A stretch of 64,000 nucleotides of DNA from Gluconobacter cerinus (GCF_002723935.1 NZ_BEWM01000001.1:744001-808000), one strand, 5' to 3'; positions 28,823 to 37,312 are shown, counted from the first letter of the stretch. The notes: generated from the sequence alone by a model not told the origin. Translations and numbers: made by a program.

Positions 28823-29961
28823 GTACGGGCGCCCTTCTTGAGCAGTTCACGCGCTATGATCATGCGCTGGATCTGGTTCGTACCTTCATAGATCTGTGTG
28901 ATCTTGGCATCGCGATACAGACGCTCAACTTCAAAGCCACGGATGTAGCCGGAGCCACCAAAGACCTGCACAGCATCCGCCGTACGGGCCACAGCCACGT
29001 CACCAGCAAAGCATTTTGCCATGGAGCAGGAGCGCGTGGCGTCCTGACCGTTATCGATCTTCACCGCAGCGGAATGAACCAGCAGACGGGCCGCTTCGAT
29101 GTCCTTGGCCATATCGGCCAGAAGCCACTGAACACCCTGGAATTCAGAGATGTGCTTACCGAACTGCTTGCGCGTTCCGGCATAATCGACAGCGGCTTCA
29201 AGACCAGCCTGTGCAATGCCAACAGCGAGCGCTGCGATGCCAACACGCCCCTTGTCCAGCACACTCATCATCATGTGAAAGCCACGGTTCATCTCGCCCA
29301 GAAGGGCATCCGGGCCGAGGCGCACATCGGAGAAATCAAGCGCACCAACCTGGCTGGCCCGCTGACCCATCTTGTGCTCTTTCGGGCCGCGCTCAACGCC
29401 TTTGGCATGCAGGTCCACAATGAAAATGGACATGCCACGGTTTCCGGCTTCCTTGTCCGTCCGCGCCAGAACGAACCCGAGATCCGCCACCGGGGCGTTA
29501 TGGATCCAGATTTTGCCGCCGTTCAGAATCCAACCATCGCCATCACGTTCAACTGTGGTGCGAATGCCGGACACGTCCGTGCCGGCTTCCGGCTCGGTGA
29601 TGCAGTAAGCAACCTTGCGCTTCATGGAGAGAATGTCTGGCAGCAGCTTCTTCTGCTCATCCGTGCCGTGACGCACCAGAAGCGTGGAAATCAGTTCCAC
29701 CAGGCCACACTGATCGGCGATGCTGGCATAGCCGCGGGACAGTTCTTCCATCACGACGGCATAGGTCAGGGTATCGAAGCCGGGCCCTCCGAGCTCTTCC
29801 GGAACTGCAATGCCGAACAGGCCAAGACGGCCCATTTCTTCGTAGATTTCGGCCGGAAAGCGTTCTTCACGGTCGAGGGCCTCAGCAGCAGGGCGGATGA
29901 CTTCATCCACGAAAGACCGTGTGGTCTCGCGAACCTGCTCCTGCATTTCATTGAGAAACAT
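28819..29961 (-). CDS. Acyl-CoA dehydrogenase
   Basis: The 380-residue FAD enzyme has the family's N-terminal helical domain, the segment YCITEPEAGTDVSGIRT in the middle beta domain and a C-terminal helical domain. The catalytic Glu lies in QIYEGTNQIQRMIIA, as in short/branched-chain acyl-CoA dehydrogenases. It makes an alpha,beta-double bond and passes electrons to ETF; both ETF subunits and ETF-QO are encoded in the same operon. It is the first gene. An 18-bp inverted repeat lies 20 bases before its start. I saw no enoyl-CoA hydratase or thiolase in the window, so this is not ordinary beta-oxidation. Confidence 0.94.
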   Translation of the reverse strand: MFLNEMQEQVRETTRSFVDEVIRPAAEALDREERFPAEIYEEMGRLGLFGIAVPEELGGPGFDTLTYAVVMEELSRGYASIADQCGLVELISTLLVRHGTDEQKKLLPDILSMKRKVAYCITEPEAGTDVSGIRTTVERDGDGWILNGGKIWIHNAPVADLGFVLARTDKEAGNRGMSIFIVDLHAKGVERGPKEHKMGQRASQVGALDFSDVRLGPDALLGEMNRGFHMMMSVLDKGRVGIAALAVGIAQAGLEAAVDYAGTRKQFGKHISEFQGVQWLLADMAKDIEAARLLVHSAAVKIDNGQDATRSCSMAKCFAGDVAVARTADAVQVFGGSGYIRGFEVERLYRDAKITQIYEGTNQIQRMIIARELLKKGART

Positions 29962-29981
29962 AACCCGATTCCCTTAATTAG

Positions 29982-29999
29982 TAACTAACCAGTTAGTTA
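29982..29999. promoter_or_regulatory. Operator-like inverted repeat upstream of the acyl-CoA dehydrogenase operon
   Basis: The sequence TAACTAACCAGTTAGTTA has perfect eight-base arms around a two-base centre, as in many TetR-family operators. On the minus strand a possible promoter, TTGAAA-15 bases-TACTAA (30023-29997), overlaps it. A near-identical site lies before the CoA-transferase gene at 33014-33031. Confidence 0.75.
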
Positions 30000-30121
30000 G
30001 TATGGTGACTGATCTGTTTTCAAGGCCATTCTGCGTTTTGAAATCAAAAGAACTTGATGCTCATAATACCCAGAATGAATTCGTTCTCGCTAAGGAACAG
30101 TTTTTACTTCGCCATCTTTTT

Positions 30122-31381
30122 CTACCTCAGCAGAATAGCGCGAAAATCATTGACGTTTGTCCCGGTAGGACCTGGCACAAACAGGTCATCTAGTGCCTCA
30201 AAGGCAGTATAGGCGTCGTTTTCCGTCAGCAGGACGGACGGATTGATCCCGCGCGCGCGCAGTCGTCCCATACTTTCGCCATCCGCAAAGGCGCCGGCAT
30301 TGTCCTCAGACCCGTCAATTCCATCTGTATCCGCAGCGAGTGCGGAAACCGGAAGACCTTCAGCCGCGAGCGCAAACGACAGGAGAAACTCCGTGTTGCG
30401 ACCACCCCGTCCACGTCCATGCAATGTCACGGTTGTTTCTCCCCCCGAGAGGATGACAACCGGCTTCTGGAATGGCTGATTACGAATAATCACTTCACGC
30501 GCGATCGCTGCATGGACCTTCCCGACATCCCGGGCTTCCCCTTCAATCGCGTCGGAAAGGATAACAGCAGGAATTCCAAGATTTCGGGACGCTGCGGCTG
30601 CCGCCTCAAGAGACAGATGAGCCGACGCCACGATACGAACTTGGTTCCCGACAAATGCCGGATCTTCCGGACGCGGCGCCTGCCCCAGTTCTCCGTCGAG
30701 CCATGCTTGCACTTTAGGCGGCAGGGCGAGCTTCCAGGCCTTGGCCATATGCCGCGCGTCTTCGCGTGTTTTCGTATCAGGCACGGTTGGTCCAGAGGCC
30801 ACCTGTGCCGGATCATCGAACGGCACATCCGAGACTATGAGTGAAACGACTCTCGCCGGGGAAGCCGCGGCGGCCAGACGACCGCCCTTAATCCCCGAAA
30901 ACTGCTTACGGATGCTGTTCATGACAGAAATCGGCGCGCCAGAAGACAGGAGAACCCGGCTGAGCTCCGCTTCATCTTCCAACGTGAATCCTTCTGGCGG
31001 ACATGGCAGCAAGGCTGACCCACCTCCGCAGATCAGAGCAACGACCAGATCATCCGGACCTAATCCGCGCACCGCCTCAAACAAAGCCGCCGTTGCAGCC
31101 AGACCGGCTTGATCCGGAACCGGATGGGAAGCCTCCAGAACGCGGATCTGTTCTGTAGGGTAGCCATAGCCATAACGGGTGACGACAACGCCTTCCAGCG
31201 GACCATCCCACACGCGCTCGAAAGCTGCTGCAAGCTGGGCTGCCCCCTTCCCGGCCCCAACCACGACCGTCTTGCCTTTCGGGCGTTCCGGCAGGTTGGC
31301 AGCCAGCACGAGGTCTGCGTCAGCGGCCGTAATGGCGGCATTGAACAGACCTGTCAGGAAACTGTGATCGTCGACTGTCAT
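30122..31381 (-). CDS. Glycerate 2-kinase (type 2, MOFRL family)
   Basis: The 419-residue product has the N-terminal DUF4147 domain (VVVGAGKGAAQLAAAFE; CGGGSALLPCPPEG; KQFSGIKGGRLA) and the C-terminal MOFRL domain with GRGGRNTEFLLSFA and ALAADTDGIDGSED. Such enzymes phosphorylate D-glycerate to 2-phosphoglycerate; many databases still call them hydroxypyruvate reductase. It follows the CoA-transferase by 44 bases in a two-gene unit. In context it would channel a three-carbon product of the pathway into central metabolism. Confidence 0.93.
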   Translation of the reverse strand: MTVDDHSFLTGLFNAAITAADADLVLAANLPERPKGKTVVVGAGKGAAQLAAAFERVWDGPLEGVVVTRYGYGYPTEQIRVLEASHPVPDQAGLAATAALFEAVRGLGPDDLVVALICGGGSALLPCPPEGFTLEDEAELSRVLLSSGAPISVMNSIRKQFSGIKGGRLAAAASPARVVSLIVSDVPFDDPAQVASGPTVPDTKTREDARHMAKAWKLALPPKVQAWLDGELGQAPRPEDPAFVGNQVRIVASAHLSLEAAAAASRNLGIPAVILSDAIEGEARDVGKVHAAIAREVIIRNQPFQKPVVILSGGETTVTLHGRGRGGRNTEFLLSFALAAEGLPVSALAADTDGIDGSEDNAGAFADGESMGRLRARGINPSVLLTENDAYTAFEALDDLFVPGPTGTNVNDFRAILLR

Positions 31382-31425
31382 GGCTTCTTTCAGACTCCAC
31401 TCACGGAAAAGACGGCCTGGGGCGT

Positions 31426-32997
31426 TCAGAGCGTGAGCCCCATCACGGCATCCCTGAACAGAACGGCATCCATTTCCTTCAGTTCAGGAGAAACCTTCAG
31501 AGGCGTGGATGCCTGATCGAGCACGTCTTTCTGCAAGTCGATGCCCGGCGCGATTTCCGTGACCGTGAGTTCACCGTTCAGAAGCTTGAGAACACAGCGT
31601 TCCGTCACGTAGGTGACGTCCTGCCCTGTTTCGGTGGCTCTGCGCCCTGAGAAGCTGACCTGATCCACCTCTGGCACGATCTTGGAAATCTTGCCTTCCC
31701 GATCAATCACGAGACGGCCGTCCTCAATGTGCATCTTGGCTCCGGCATTGAAATTGCCTGAGAAGATGATGCGCTTCGCCCGTGCCGTAATGTCTACGAA
31801 ACCGCCCGCCCCTGCCGTCCGATGCGGCGTGGCAGCAAGGCGGCTGACGTTGACAGACCCATCAGCCCCGATCTCAAGGAAGGACAGCAGGGAGCAGTCA
31901 AAACCGCCCGCCTGGAAGTAGCTGAACTGGTGGGGAGAGGCGACGAAGGCCTCAGCATTACTGGCGCAACCGAACTTGAAATCCAGCAGCGGAACGCCGC
32001 CAACCGGCCCCTGTTCGATGACCCATGTCACGCTGCCATGCAGGCCTTCTTCCAGCAGGATACGTGGCACGTTGGCGGAAATCCCGAAACCAATGTTGAC
32101 CGCCCAGCCATCCTTCAACTCCTGCGCCACACGTCGCGCAATCACCTTGCCCGGATTGAAGTCCGGAATGGCGAAAGACGACAGAGGCCGGAAAATCTCG
32201 CCGGAAATTGCTGGGTCATAAGGCGTAGCAGTCGTCTGCAACTGATCCGGAGCTTCCACAACAACGTCCACCAGAATACCCGGCACTTTGACGTCATGCG
32301 GCTTCAACGTGCCCTGTTCTGCCACGCGGCGGACTTGCGCGATGACCAGCCCACCATTGTTATGAGCTGCCAGAGCCATTTCCATGGCACCAAGGGTGGC
32401 GCCTTCCTGCTCGAACGTCAGGTTGCCATTTTCGTCCGCTGTCGAGGCGCGAATGATCGCAACGTCCGGCTTGAGCGCCGGGAAATACAGCCAGTCTTCG
32501 CCTTCAAAGTCCATGTGACGCACGATGGGATTCGAGCGGGCAGTTTCGTTCATCGCACCGCCTTCCCGCTTCGGGTCCACGAAGGTATCGAGACCAACTT
32601 TCGTCAACACGCCGGGACGCAGGGCCGCACCTTCGCGCAGCATGTCGAAGATAACGCCAGATGGAAGGTTATAAGCAGCGACGTCCTCGGCCAGAATGCG
32701 CTGCCAGATAAGCGGTGGCTCAGCATTGCTGGGACCGGACGGGTAAGACCCACCGATGATCTTTTTGATCATGCCAGGCTGGGCGATATGATCCACGCCC
32801 TTGGTTCCAAACATGTCACCCGTCGCGATCGGATGGATCGTCGTCAGGTTCTTCGGGGCCGCTTCCTTTTCAAAACGCTCCCCGAGCGCCTTCAGAACAT
32901 CGTCGGGGCACAGAAGCCCGGACGATGCGTTGATCGCAATGGTGGAACCATCCTTGATAAGACTGACGGCTTCCGCTGCGGTTCTGGTCTTGGTCAT
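31426..32997 (-). CDS. Fused acyl-CoA:carboxylate CoA-transferase (YdiF/Pct type)
   Basis: The 523-residue product carries both halves of a family I CoA-transferase in one chain. The N-terminal half starts KTRTAAEAVSLIKDGSTIAI; the C-terminal half has GWAVNIGFGISANVPRIL and VTWVIEQGPVGGVPL. The Glu of IEQGPVGG is the expected catalytic residue that forms the glutamyl-CoA intermediate. Length and order match propionate CoA-transferase and E. coli YdiF. It would activate a carboxylic acid to the CoA ester used by the acyl-CoA dehydrogenase encoded to its left. An operator-like repeat lies 17 bases before its start. Confidence 0.92.
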   Translation of the reverse strand: MTKTRTAAEAVSLIKDGSTIAINASSGLLCPDDVLKALGERFEKEAAPKNLTTIHPIATGDMFGTKGVDHIAQPGMIKKIIGGSYPSGPSNAEPPLIWQRILAEDVAAYNLPSGVIFDMLREGAALRPGVLTKVGLDTFVDPKREGGAMNETARSNPIVRHMDFEGEDWLYFPALKPDVAIIRASTADENGNLTFEQEGATLGAMEMALAAHNNGGLVIAQVRRVAEQGTLKPHDVKVPGILVDVVVEAPDQLQTTATPYDPAISGEIFRPLSSFAIPDFNPGKVIARRVAQELKDGWAVNIGFGISANVPRILLEEGLHGSVTWVIEQGPVGGVPLLDFKFGCASNAEAFVASPHQFSYFQAGGFDCSLLSFLEIGADGSVNVSRLAATPHRTAGAGGFVDITARAKRIIFSGNFNAGAKMHIEDGRLVIDREGKISKIVPEVDQVSFSGRRATETGQDVTYVTERCVLKLLNGELTVTEIAPGIDLQKDVLDQASTPLKVSPELKEMDAVLFRDAVMGLTL

Positions 32998-33013
32998 TGC
33001 CTTTGATCCACTA

Positions 33014-33031
33014 TAACTATCTTGTTAGTTA
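33014..33031. promoter_or_regulatory. Second copy of the operator-like inverted repeat, upstream of the CoA-transferase
   Basis: The sequence TAACTATCTTGTTAGTTA matches the site at 29982-29999 (TAACTAACCAGTTAGTTA) at 14 of 18 positions, with differences only in the central part. The outer arms TAACTA and TAGTTA are identical in both. It lies in the short gap between sdh and the CoA-transferase gene, which suggests that the two-gene unit has its own regulated promoter. Confidence 0.72.
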
Positions 33032-33088
33032 CTTATGATCTTGTAAAAATCGCGACGCATGAGGCGCCGCTTGAGAAGGTTATCGTTC

Positions 33089-34684
33089 TCAAGCATTCCC
33101 CAGAATAAAGTCCGCCGCTCGCTCACCAATCATGACCGTTGCGGCATTGGTGTTAGACCCAAGCAATGATGGCATGACCGAGCTATCACAAATCCGGATG
33201 CCCTCCAGGCCATGCACATGCAGGCGTGGATCAACAACGGCCATCTCGTCCCTGCCCATCTTGCACGTGCAGGTCGGATGGTAGGATGTACGCCCCTGCT
33301 GACGAGCATAATCCTCATATGCCTTGAGCGTACGGCCGCCGCCTTCTGGCAGGCAAACCTTGCTGATGTATTTTTGCAGCGAGTGGCTACCGAACATTTC
33401 GTAGCTCAGGCGAACGCCCTCGGCCGTTGTCCGCAGATCGTCCGGGTGACCCAGAAAATTCGGATCCACAATCGGTGCTTCCCGAGGGTCAGACGAACGC
33501 AACGTGACAGACCCGCGCGCTTTTGGACGGAGCGTATAGCTGTTGAGCGTGATGCCAGACGTCCCTTTCGGAACAGACGCCACACCCGCTTCCGCGCCAG
33601 CGCCCGCCAGGAAGTGGAACTGAAGATCCGGGCAGCTTGCAGCAGGATCGCCGTACCAGAAGGCTCCGCCTTCCACGACGTTCGACGCCACTGGACCACT
33701 TCTGAACAGCGAGTATTGCAGGCCAGCCCACATCATCCACTTGTACTGGTTGTACTTGTCGAAACTGTCATGGCCTTTCAGCTCAGCAACAATATCGACA
33801 CCAAAGTGATCCTGAAGATTCTGACCCACACCCGGCAAATCATGAACAACGGGAATACCGTGCTCTTTGAGATGCGCAGCCGGACCAACACCAGACAGCA
33901 TCATCAGCTTTGGCGTTCCGATTGCACCGGACGTGACCAGCACTTCCTGCTCAGCACGGGCAGTGTGCATCTGCTTGTCTGCAATGTACTGCACGCCGAC
34001 TGCACGCTTCCCCTCGAAGACAACCTTCAGCACCATCGCGCCAGTAATCACCGTCAGGTTCTTACGCTTCAGAGCGGGACGCAGATATCCAACGGCCGTA
34101 GAACAGCGCCGGTTATTGCGCACCGTAAGCTGGTAAATGCCAGCACCCTGCTGAACTGGACCGTTAAAGTCAGGGTTATACGGAATTCCGATTTCCTGGC
34201 AGCTCTGTACGAAGGCGCGGCTGACGGGGTTCGGGCAATCCAGGTTCGACACGCCGAGTGGACCATCCGTTCCGTGCCATGATCCGGCAAGAATGGAATT
34301 TCCCTCAGAGCGGATGAAGTACTTCTGGATGTTCTTGAACCCCCAGCCGTCAGCTCCCTCCTGCTCCCACCGGTCGAAATCAGATGGATGGCCACGTGTG
34401 AAAACTTCGGCATTGATGGATGAACCACCACCGAGAACACGCGCCTGCACATACGGGATCTGGCGGTTATTGGCGTGCTTCTGCGGTGTGGTGACAAGCC
34501 CCCATGTCAGGGGACCTGTCGTCATTTTCGCAAAGCCAACCGGCATGTGAATGAGCGGATTGGTGTCACGCTTGCCTGCTTCGATCAGGCAGACGCGCAC
34601 CGCCGGGTTTCGGGAGAGACGGGCGGCAAGAACACATCCTGCCGAGCCGCCACCAACGATAACGTAATCGAAACCAGTCATCAT
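33089..34684 (-). CDS. sdh: L-sorbose dehydrogenase, FAD-dependent GMC family
   Basis: The 531-residue flavoprotein has the GMC N-terminal FAD motif YVIVGGGSAGCVLAARL, the signature VLGGGSSINAEVFTRG and the active-site His in SYHPTCTCKMG, with SLLGSNTNAA near the end. From memory the sequence closely matches L-sorbose dehydrogenase of Gluconobacter oxydans, which oxidises L-sorbose to L-sorbosone, including the strings IHMPVGFAKMTTGP and PDLQFHFLAGAGAEAG. Length also fits. It overlaps the upstream sorbosone dehydrogenase gene by one base (TAATG), the order reported for that pair. No signal peptide was seen. A related GMC alcohol dehydrogenase is the alternative. Confidence 0.8.
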   Translation of the reverse strand: MMTGFDYVIVGGGSAGCVLAARLSRNPAVRVCLIEAGKRDTNPLIHMPVGFAKMTTGPLTWGLVTTPQKHANNRQIPYVQARVLGGGSSINAEVFTRGHPSDFDRWEQEGADGWGFKNIQKYFIRSEGNSILAGSWHGTDGPLGVSNLDCPNPVSRAFVQSCQEIGIPYNPDFNGPVQQGAGIYQLTVRNNRRCSTAVGYLRPALKRKNLTVITGAMVLKVVFEGKRAVGVQYIADKQMHTARAEQEVLVTSGAIGTPKLMMLSGVGPAAHLKEHGIPVVHDLPGVGQNLQDHFGVDIVAELKGHDSFDKYNQYKWMMWAGLQYSLFRSGPVASNVVEGGAFWYGDPAASCPDLQFHFLAGAGAEAGVASVPKGTSGITLNSYTLRPKARGSVTLRSSDPREAPIVDPNFLGHPDDLRTTAEGVRLSYEMFGSHSLQKYISKVCLPEGGGRTLKAYEDYARQQGRTSYHPTCTCKMGRDEMAVVDPRLHVHGLEGIRICDSSVMPSLLGSNTNAATVMIGERAADFILGNA

Positions 34685-36180
34685 TATGCGATCCAGTGCG
34701 TCCGTTTGCCGAGATCTACGTGAACGGATTTGATCTGGGTGTATTCTTCCACCCCATACATACCCGCTTCACGGCCCCAGCCAGACTGCTTGAAACCACC
34801 CAGCGGCATTTCAGGGCCGCCAGCCATGATCGTGTTAACCCAGAAGCGCCCGGCCTGAACCTTGCGCGTCACCTTCAGGGCCTTGCTGATATCCTTCGTC
34901 CAGACAGACGCCGCCAGACCATAAACCGTGTCATTGGCCAGGGAGATCGCTTCTTCCAAGGTGCTAAACCGGAAGACGGACAGCACCGGACCAAAGATCT
35001 CGTCCGTCGCAATGGACATATCCGGCTTCACATTTGTGAAGAGCGTTGGCGCAATGTACTGCCCACGACCCAGATCGACCTTATTACCGCCACACAGAAC
35101 GCGCGCGCCTTCGGCCTTACCCTTCTCGATATAGTCGAGAATGGTCTTGTTCTGAGCATCCGTCGTAATGGCGCCAATCTGCGTTTCCGGGTCAAACGGG
35201 TCACCCACGCGGATCTTTTCCATCTTGGCGACAACAAGCTTTTCAAACTTGTCAGCCACAGACTCTTCAACGATCAGACGGCTGGACGAGACGCAGCATT
35301 GCCCGGTGTTAAAGCTGATCCCAAAGGCCACCGCATCGGCCGCATCTTCCAGATCGCTGTCCGCAAAGACGACAATCGGGTTCTTGCCACCAAGCTCTAG
35401 GCCAAGCTTCTTGAGGTTGCTGTCTGCGGACGCATGGATACAGGACCGGCCAACACCCGTGGAACCAGTGAAGGACAGCATATCCACATCCGGATGCTGC
35501 GTCAGAGCCTGACCGACACTCTTTCCGGTGCCCGTCACGACGTTATAGACGCCCTTTGGCAGGCCGGCTTCCGTCAGAATATCGGCCAGCATCAGCGTGG
35601 TTGCGCTGGTGACTTCCGCTGGCTTCACGACGACCGTACAGCCTGATGCCAGAATGAACGGCACGCGCTCACACAGGATCATAAACGGGAAGTTCCAAGG
35701 CGTGATGAGGCCAACGACACCCACCGGCTCGCGCAGAACCATTCCAAACAGGCTTTCGCCCAGATTGTTGAAGCTGTCGCCGTGCAGAAGGCGCGCGGCA
35801 CCGGCAGCCATCTCGAAACAGGAAATACAGTTGTCGATCTCAGCCTTGGCCTGAGAAATCGGCTTGCCGTTCTCCAACACTTCCCAGAAGGCGATATCAT
35901 CGCGACGCTGCTTCAGAAGCTCAGCCGTTTTAAGCAGGATCGCACTGCGTTCTGAGCTTGCCAGACCAGCCCATGTGCCGTTCTCAAACGCACGACGCGC
36001 GGCGGCTACCGCATCATTCAGATCGTCTTCCGTGCAACGTGCAATTCGCGTGACAATAACATCATGACTGGGAGACTTGCGCTCGAACATCTCACGTCCG
36101 TGGCGCCACTCACCATCGATGAAAAACCCAAAGTCACGAGCCACTCCGGATGGAGCCAGTTTCTGTGCCATCTTGTTCAT
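34684..36180 (-). CDS. sndh: L-sorbosone dehydrogenase, NAD(P)-dependent aldehyde dehydrogenase
   Basis: The 498-residue product is an ALDH-superfamily enzyme. TPWNFPFMILCERVPFILASGCT and FTGSTGVGRS form the cofactor site. The catalytic Glu lies in LGLELGGKNP and the nucleophile in FNTGQCCVSSSRL. From memory it closely matches the G. oxydans L-sorbosone dehydrogenase (497-498 residues), which makes 2-keto-L-gulonate from L-sorbosone. It heads a coupled sndh-sdh unit and is divergent from a TetR regulator, with a 478-base gap. No signal peptide was seen, so it acts in the cytoplasm. Confidence 0.82.
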   Translation of the reverse strand: MNKMAQKLAPSGVARDFGFFIDGEWRHGREMFERKSPSHDVIVTRIARCTEDDLNDAVAAARRAFENGTWAGLASSERSAILLKTAELLKQRRDDIAFWEVLENGKPISQAKAEIDNCISCFEMAAGAARLLHGDSFNNLGESLFGMVLREPVGVVGLITPWNFPFMILCERVPFILASGCTVVVKPAEVTSATTLMLADILTEAGLPKGVYNVVTGTGKSVGQALTQHPDVDMLSFTGSTGVGRSCIHASADSNLKKLGLELGGKNPIVVFADSDLEDAADAVAFGISFNTGQCCVSSSRLIVEESVADKFEKLVVAKMEKIRVGDPFDPETQIGAITTDAQNKTILDYIEKGKAEGARVLCGGNKVDLGRGQYIAPTLFTNVKPDMSIATDEIFGPVLSVFRFSTLEEAISLANDTVYGLAASVWTKDISKALKVTRKVQAGRFWVNTIMAGGPEMPLGGFKQSGWGREAGMYGVEEYTQIKSVHVDLGKRTHWIA

Positions 36181-36658
36181 TGACGGCTTCTCCCTGTCTT
36201 TTTTGACGAGCGCTCAATGACGCATCGTCGTTTCAGATTGTCCCGTGAGCAGACGGTCAGCGCACCAGGATTGTTTAACGGTCAAGATGCTGTTGAACCG
36301 CCTGTTGTGAGCGGTGCGCTGGAAAAGGATTTATCTCTTACCCAGGCATCGGTTTGAAAATATTACCCTCCACAAGAAAGCCGCCCCTTCGAAAATGTTT
36401 CCGAAAAAACCGCCACCGCGGAATATTTTTCTCAATTCTGCCCCCTGGTTTCGCCCCTCCACAATGGAGAGATCAAAGCGCCTTTCGCACCATATGGTTA
36501 CTTTGGTAGCGCAGAATGAAAAATCTCATAAATCACGTTATAGTGATAAGTAAATCTCTTTTATATGTTATTTTTTATGTGATGTTTTGACGTCTGCGCG
36601 TTTCCGGCCATAAAGCGGGAACTTCAGGCCCGGCTCCAGCAAAAAGCGAGATTTCCCG
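36181..36658. promoter_or_regulatory. Divergent intergenic region between sndh and the TetR gene
   Basis: This 478-base region holds no convincing gene. It becomes AT-rich towards the TetR gene. Visible elements are nine-base arms CAGCGCACC/GGTGCGCTG (36258-36266 and 36313-36321), a ten-base palindrome ACCATATGGT (36489-36498) and ATCAC-6-GTGAT (36532-36547). It must contain the promoters of both flanking genes. The TAACTA/TAGTTA operator of the neighbouring operons is not present here. Confidence 0.6.
36532..36547. promoter_or_regulatory. Inverted repeat upstream of the TetR gene
   Basis: Five-base arms ATCAC and GTGAT flank GTTATA, 111 bases before the TetR start. The size would suit a dimeric regulator, perhaps autoregulation. 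The evidence is only the symmetry and the position. Confidence 0.35.
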
Positions 36659-37312
36659 TTGAGTGCACAGTCCCCAGACACACAGTCGCCCCGCCCTCGA
36701 ATCCGCGATGCAGAAGCTACAAAAAGCCGGATTCTCGAGGCCGCAAAAAAAGAGTTTGCAAAAAACGGCCTTGAAGGGGCCCGCGTTGACGCAATCGCGC
36801 TGGAAGCCAATGCCAATAAGCGCATGATTTATCACTACTTTGAAAGTAAAGAGAGACTCTTCCAGACAGTTCTGGAAAATGCGTATTTCGATATTCGCGA
36901 ATCTGAGAAAAAGCTGGATCTGGATAGCTTAGATCCCCGGGAAGCCCTTGAACGACTCGTCCGCTTTACCTGGAATTATTATATCCAGAACCCTGAGTTC
37001 ATTTCACTGGTGAATAGCGAGAATCTGGCACAGGCCCGGCATTTAAAGTCTTCAGAAACCGTCAAGATTGTCAGCAGACGCTTCGTCGGACTCGTTGACA
37101 CGATTTTAAAGCGCGGTGTGGCGCAGGGACTTTTCCGAAAGGGCGTTGACCCGGTCCAGCTCAATATCACTATAGCAGCCGTCAGCTACTACTACTTCAC
37201 CAACCAGTATACAGGATCGATCATTTTCGAACGGGAGTTGATGTCCGAGGCTGCTCAGGCAGAGCGCATTCGCTTTAACATCGAGACGATTTTGAGAATT
37301 GTTTCTCTGTGA
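36659..37312 (+). CDS. TetR/AcrR family transcriptional regulator
   Basis: The 217-residue product has an N-terminal TetR helix-turn-helix: RILEAAKKEFAKNGLEGARV, then IALEANANKRMIYHYFESKERLF (about residues 20-65). The C-terminal ligand domain has no recognised specificity. The start is a TTG (36659), because the first in-frame ATG lies inside the DNA-binding domain. It is divergent from sndh-sdh and is the only local regulator, so it is the best candidate to control that unit. Whether it also binds the TAACTA/TAGTTA sites before the acyl-CoA dehydrogenase and CoA-transferase genes is not shown. Confidence 0.88.
   Translation: MSAQSPDTQSPRPRIRDAEATKSRILEAAKKEFAKNGLEGARVDAIALEANANKRMIYHYFESKERLFQTVLENAYFDIRESEKKLDLDSLDPREALERLVRFTWNYYIQNPEFISLVNSENLAQARHLKSSETVKIVSRRFVGLVDTILKRGVAQGLFRKGVDPVQLNITIAAVSYYYFTNQYTGSIIFERELMSEAAQAERIRFNIETILRIVSL

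Noticed and set aside
31822-34282. Two long open frames (356-394 codons) antisense to the CoA-transferase and sdh
   Set aside because: Both are opposite clear enzymes with conserved catalytic residues, and the antisense proteins show no known motifs.
36489-36498. Ten-base palindrome ACCATATGGT
   Set aside because: It is short, and a palindrome of this length can occur by chance in 64 kb; it was kept only as a note in the intergenic region.
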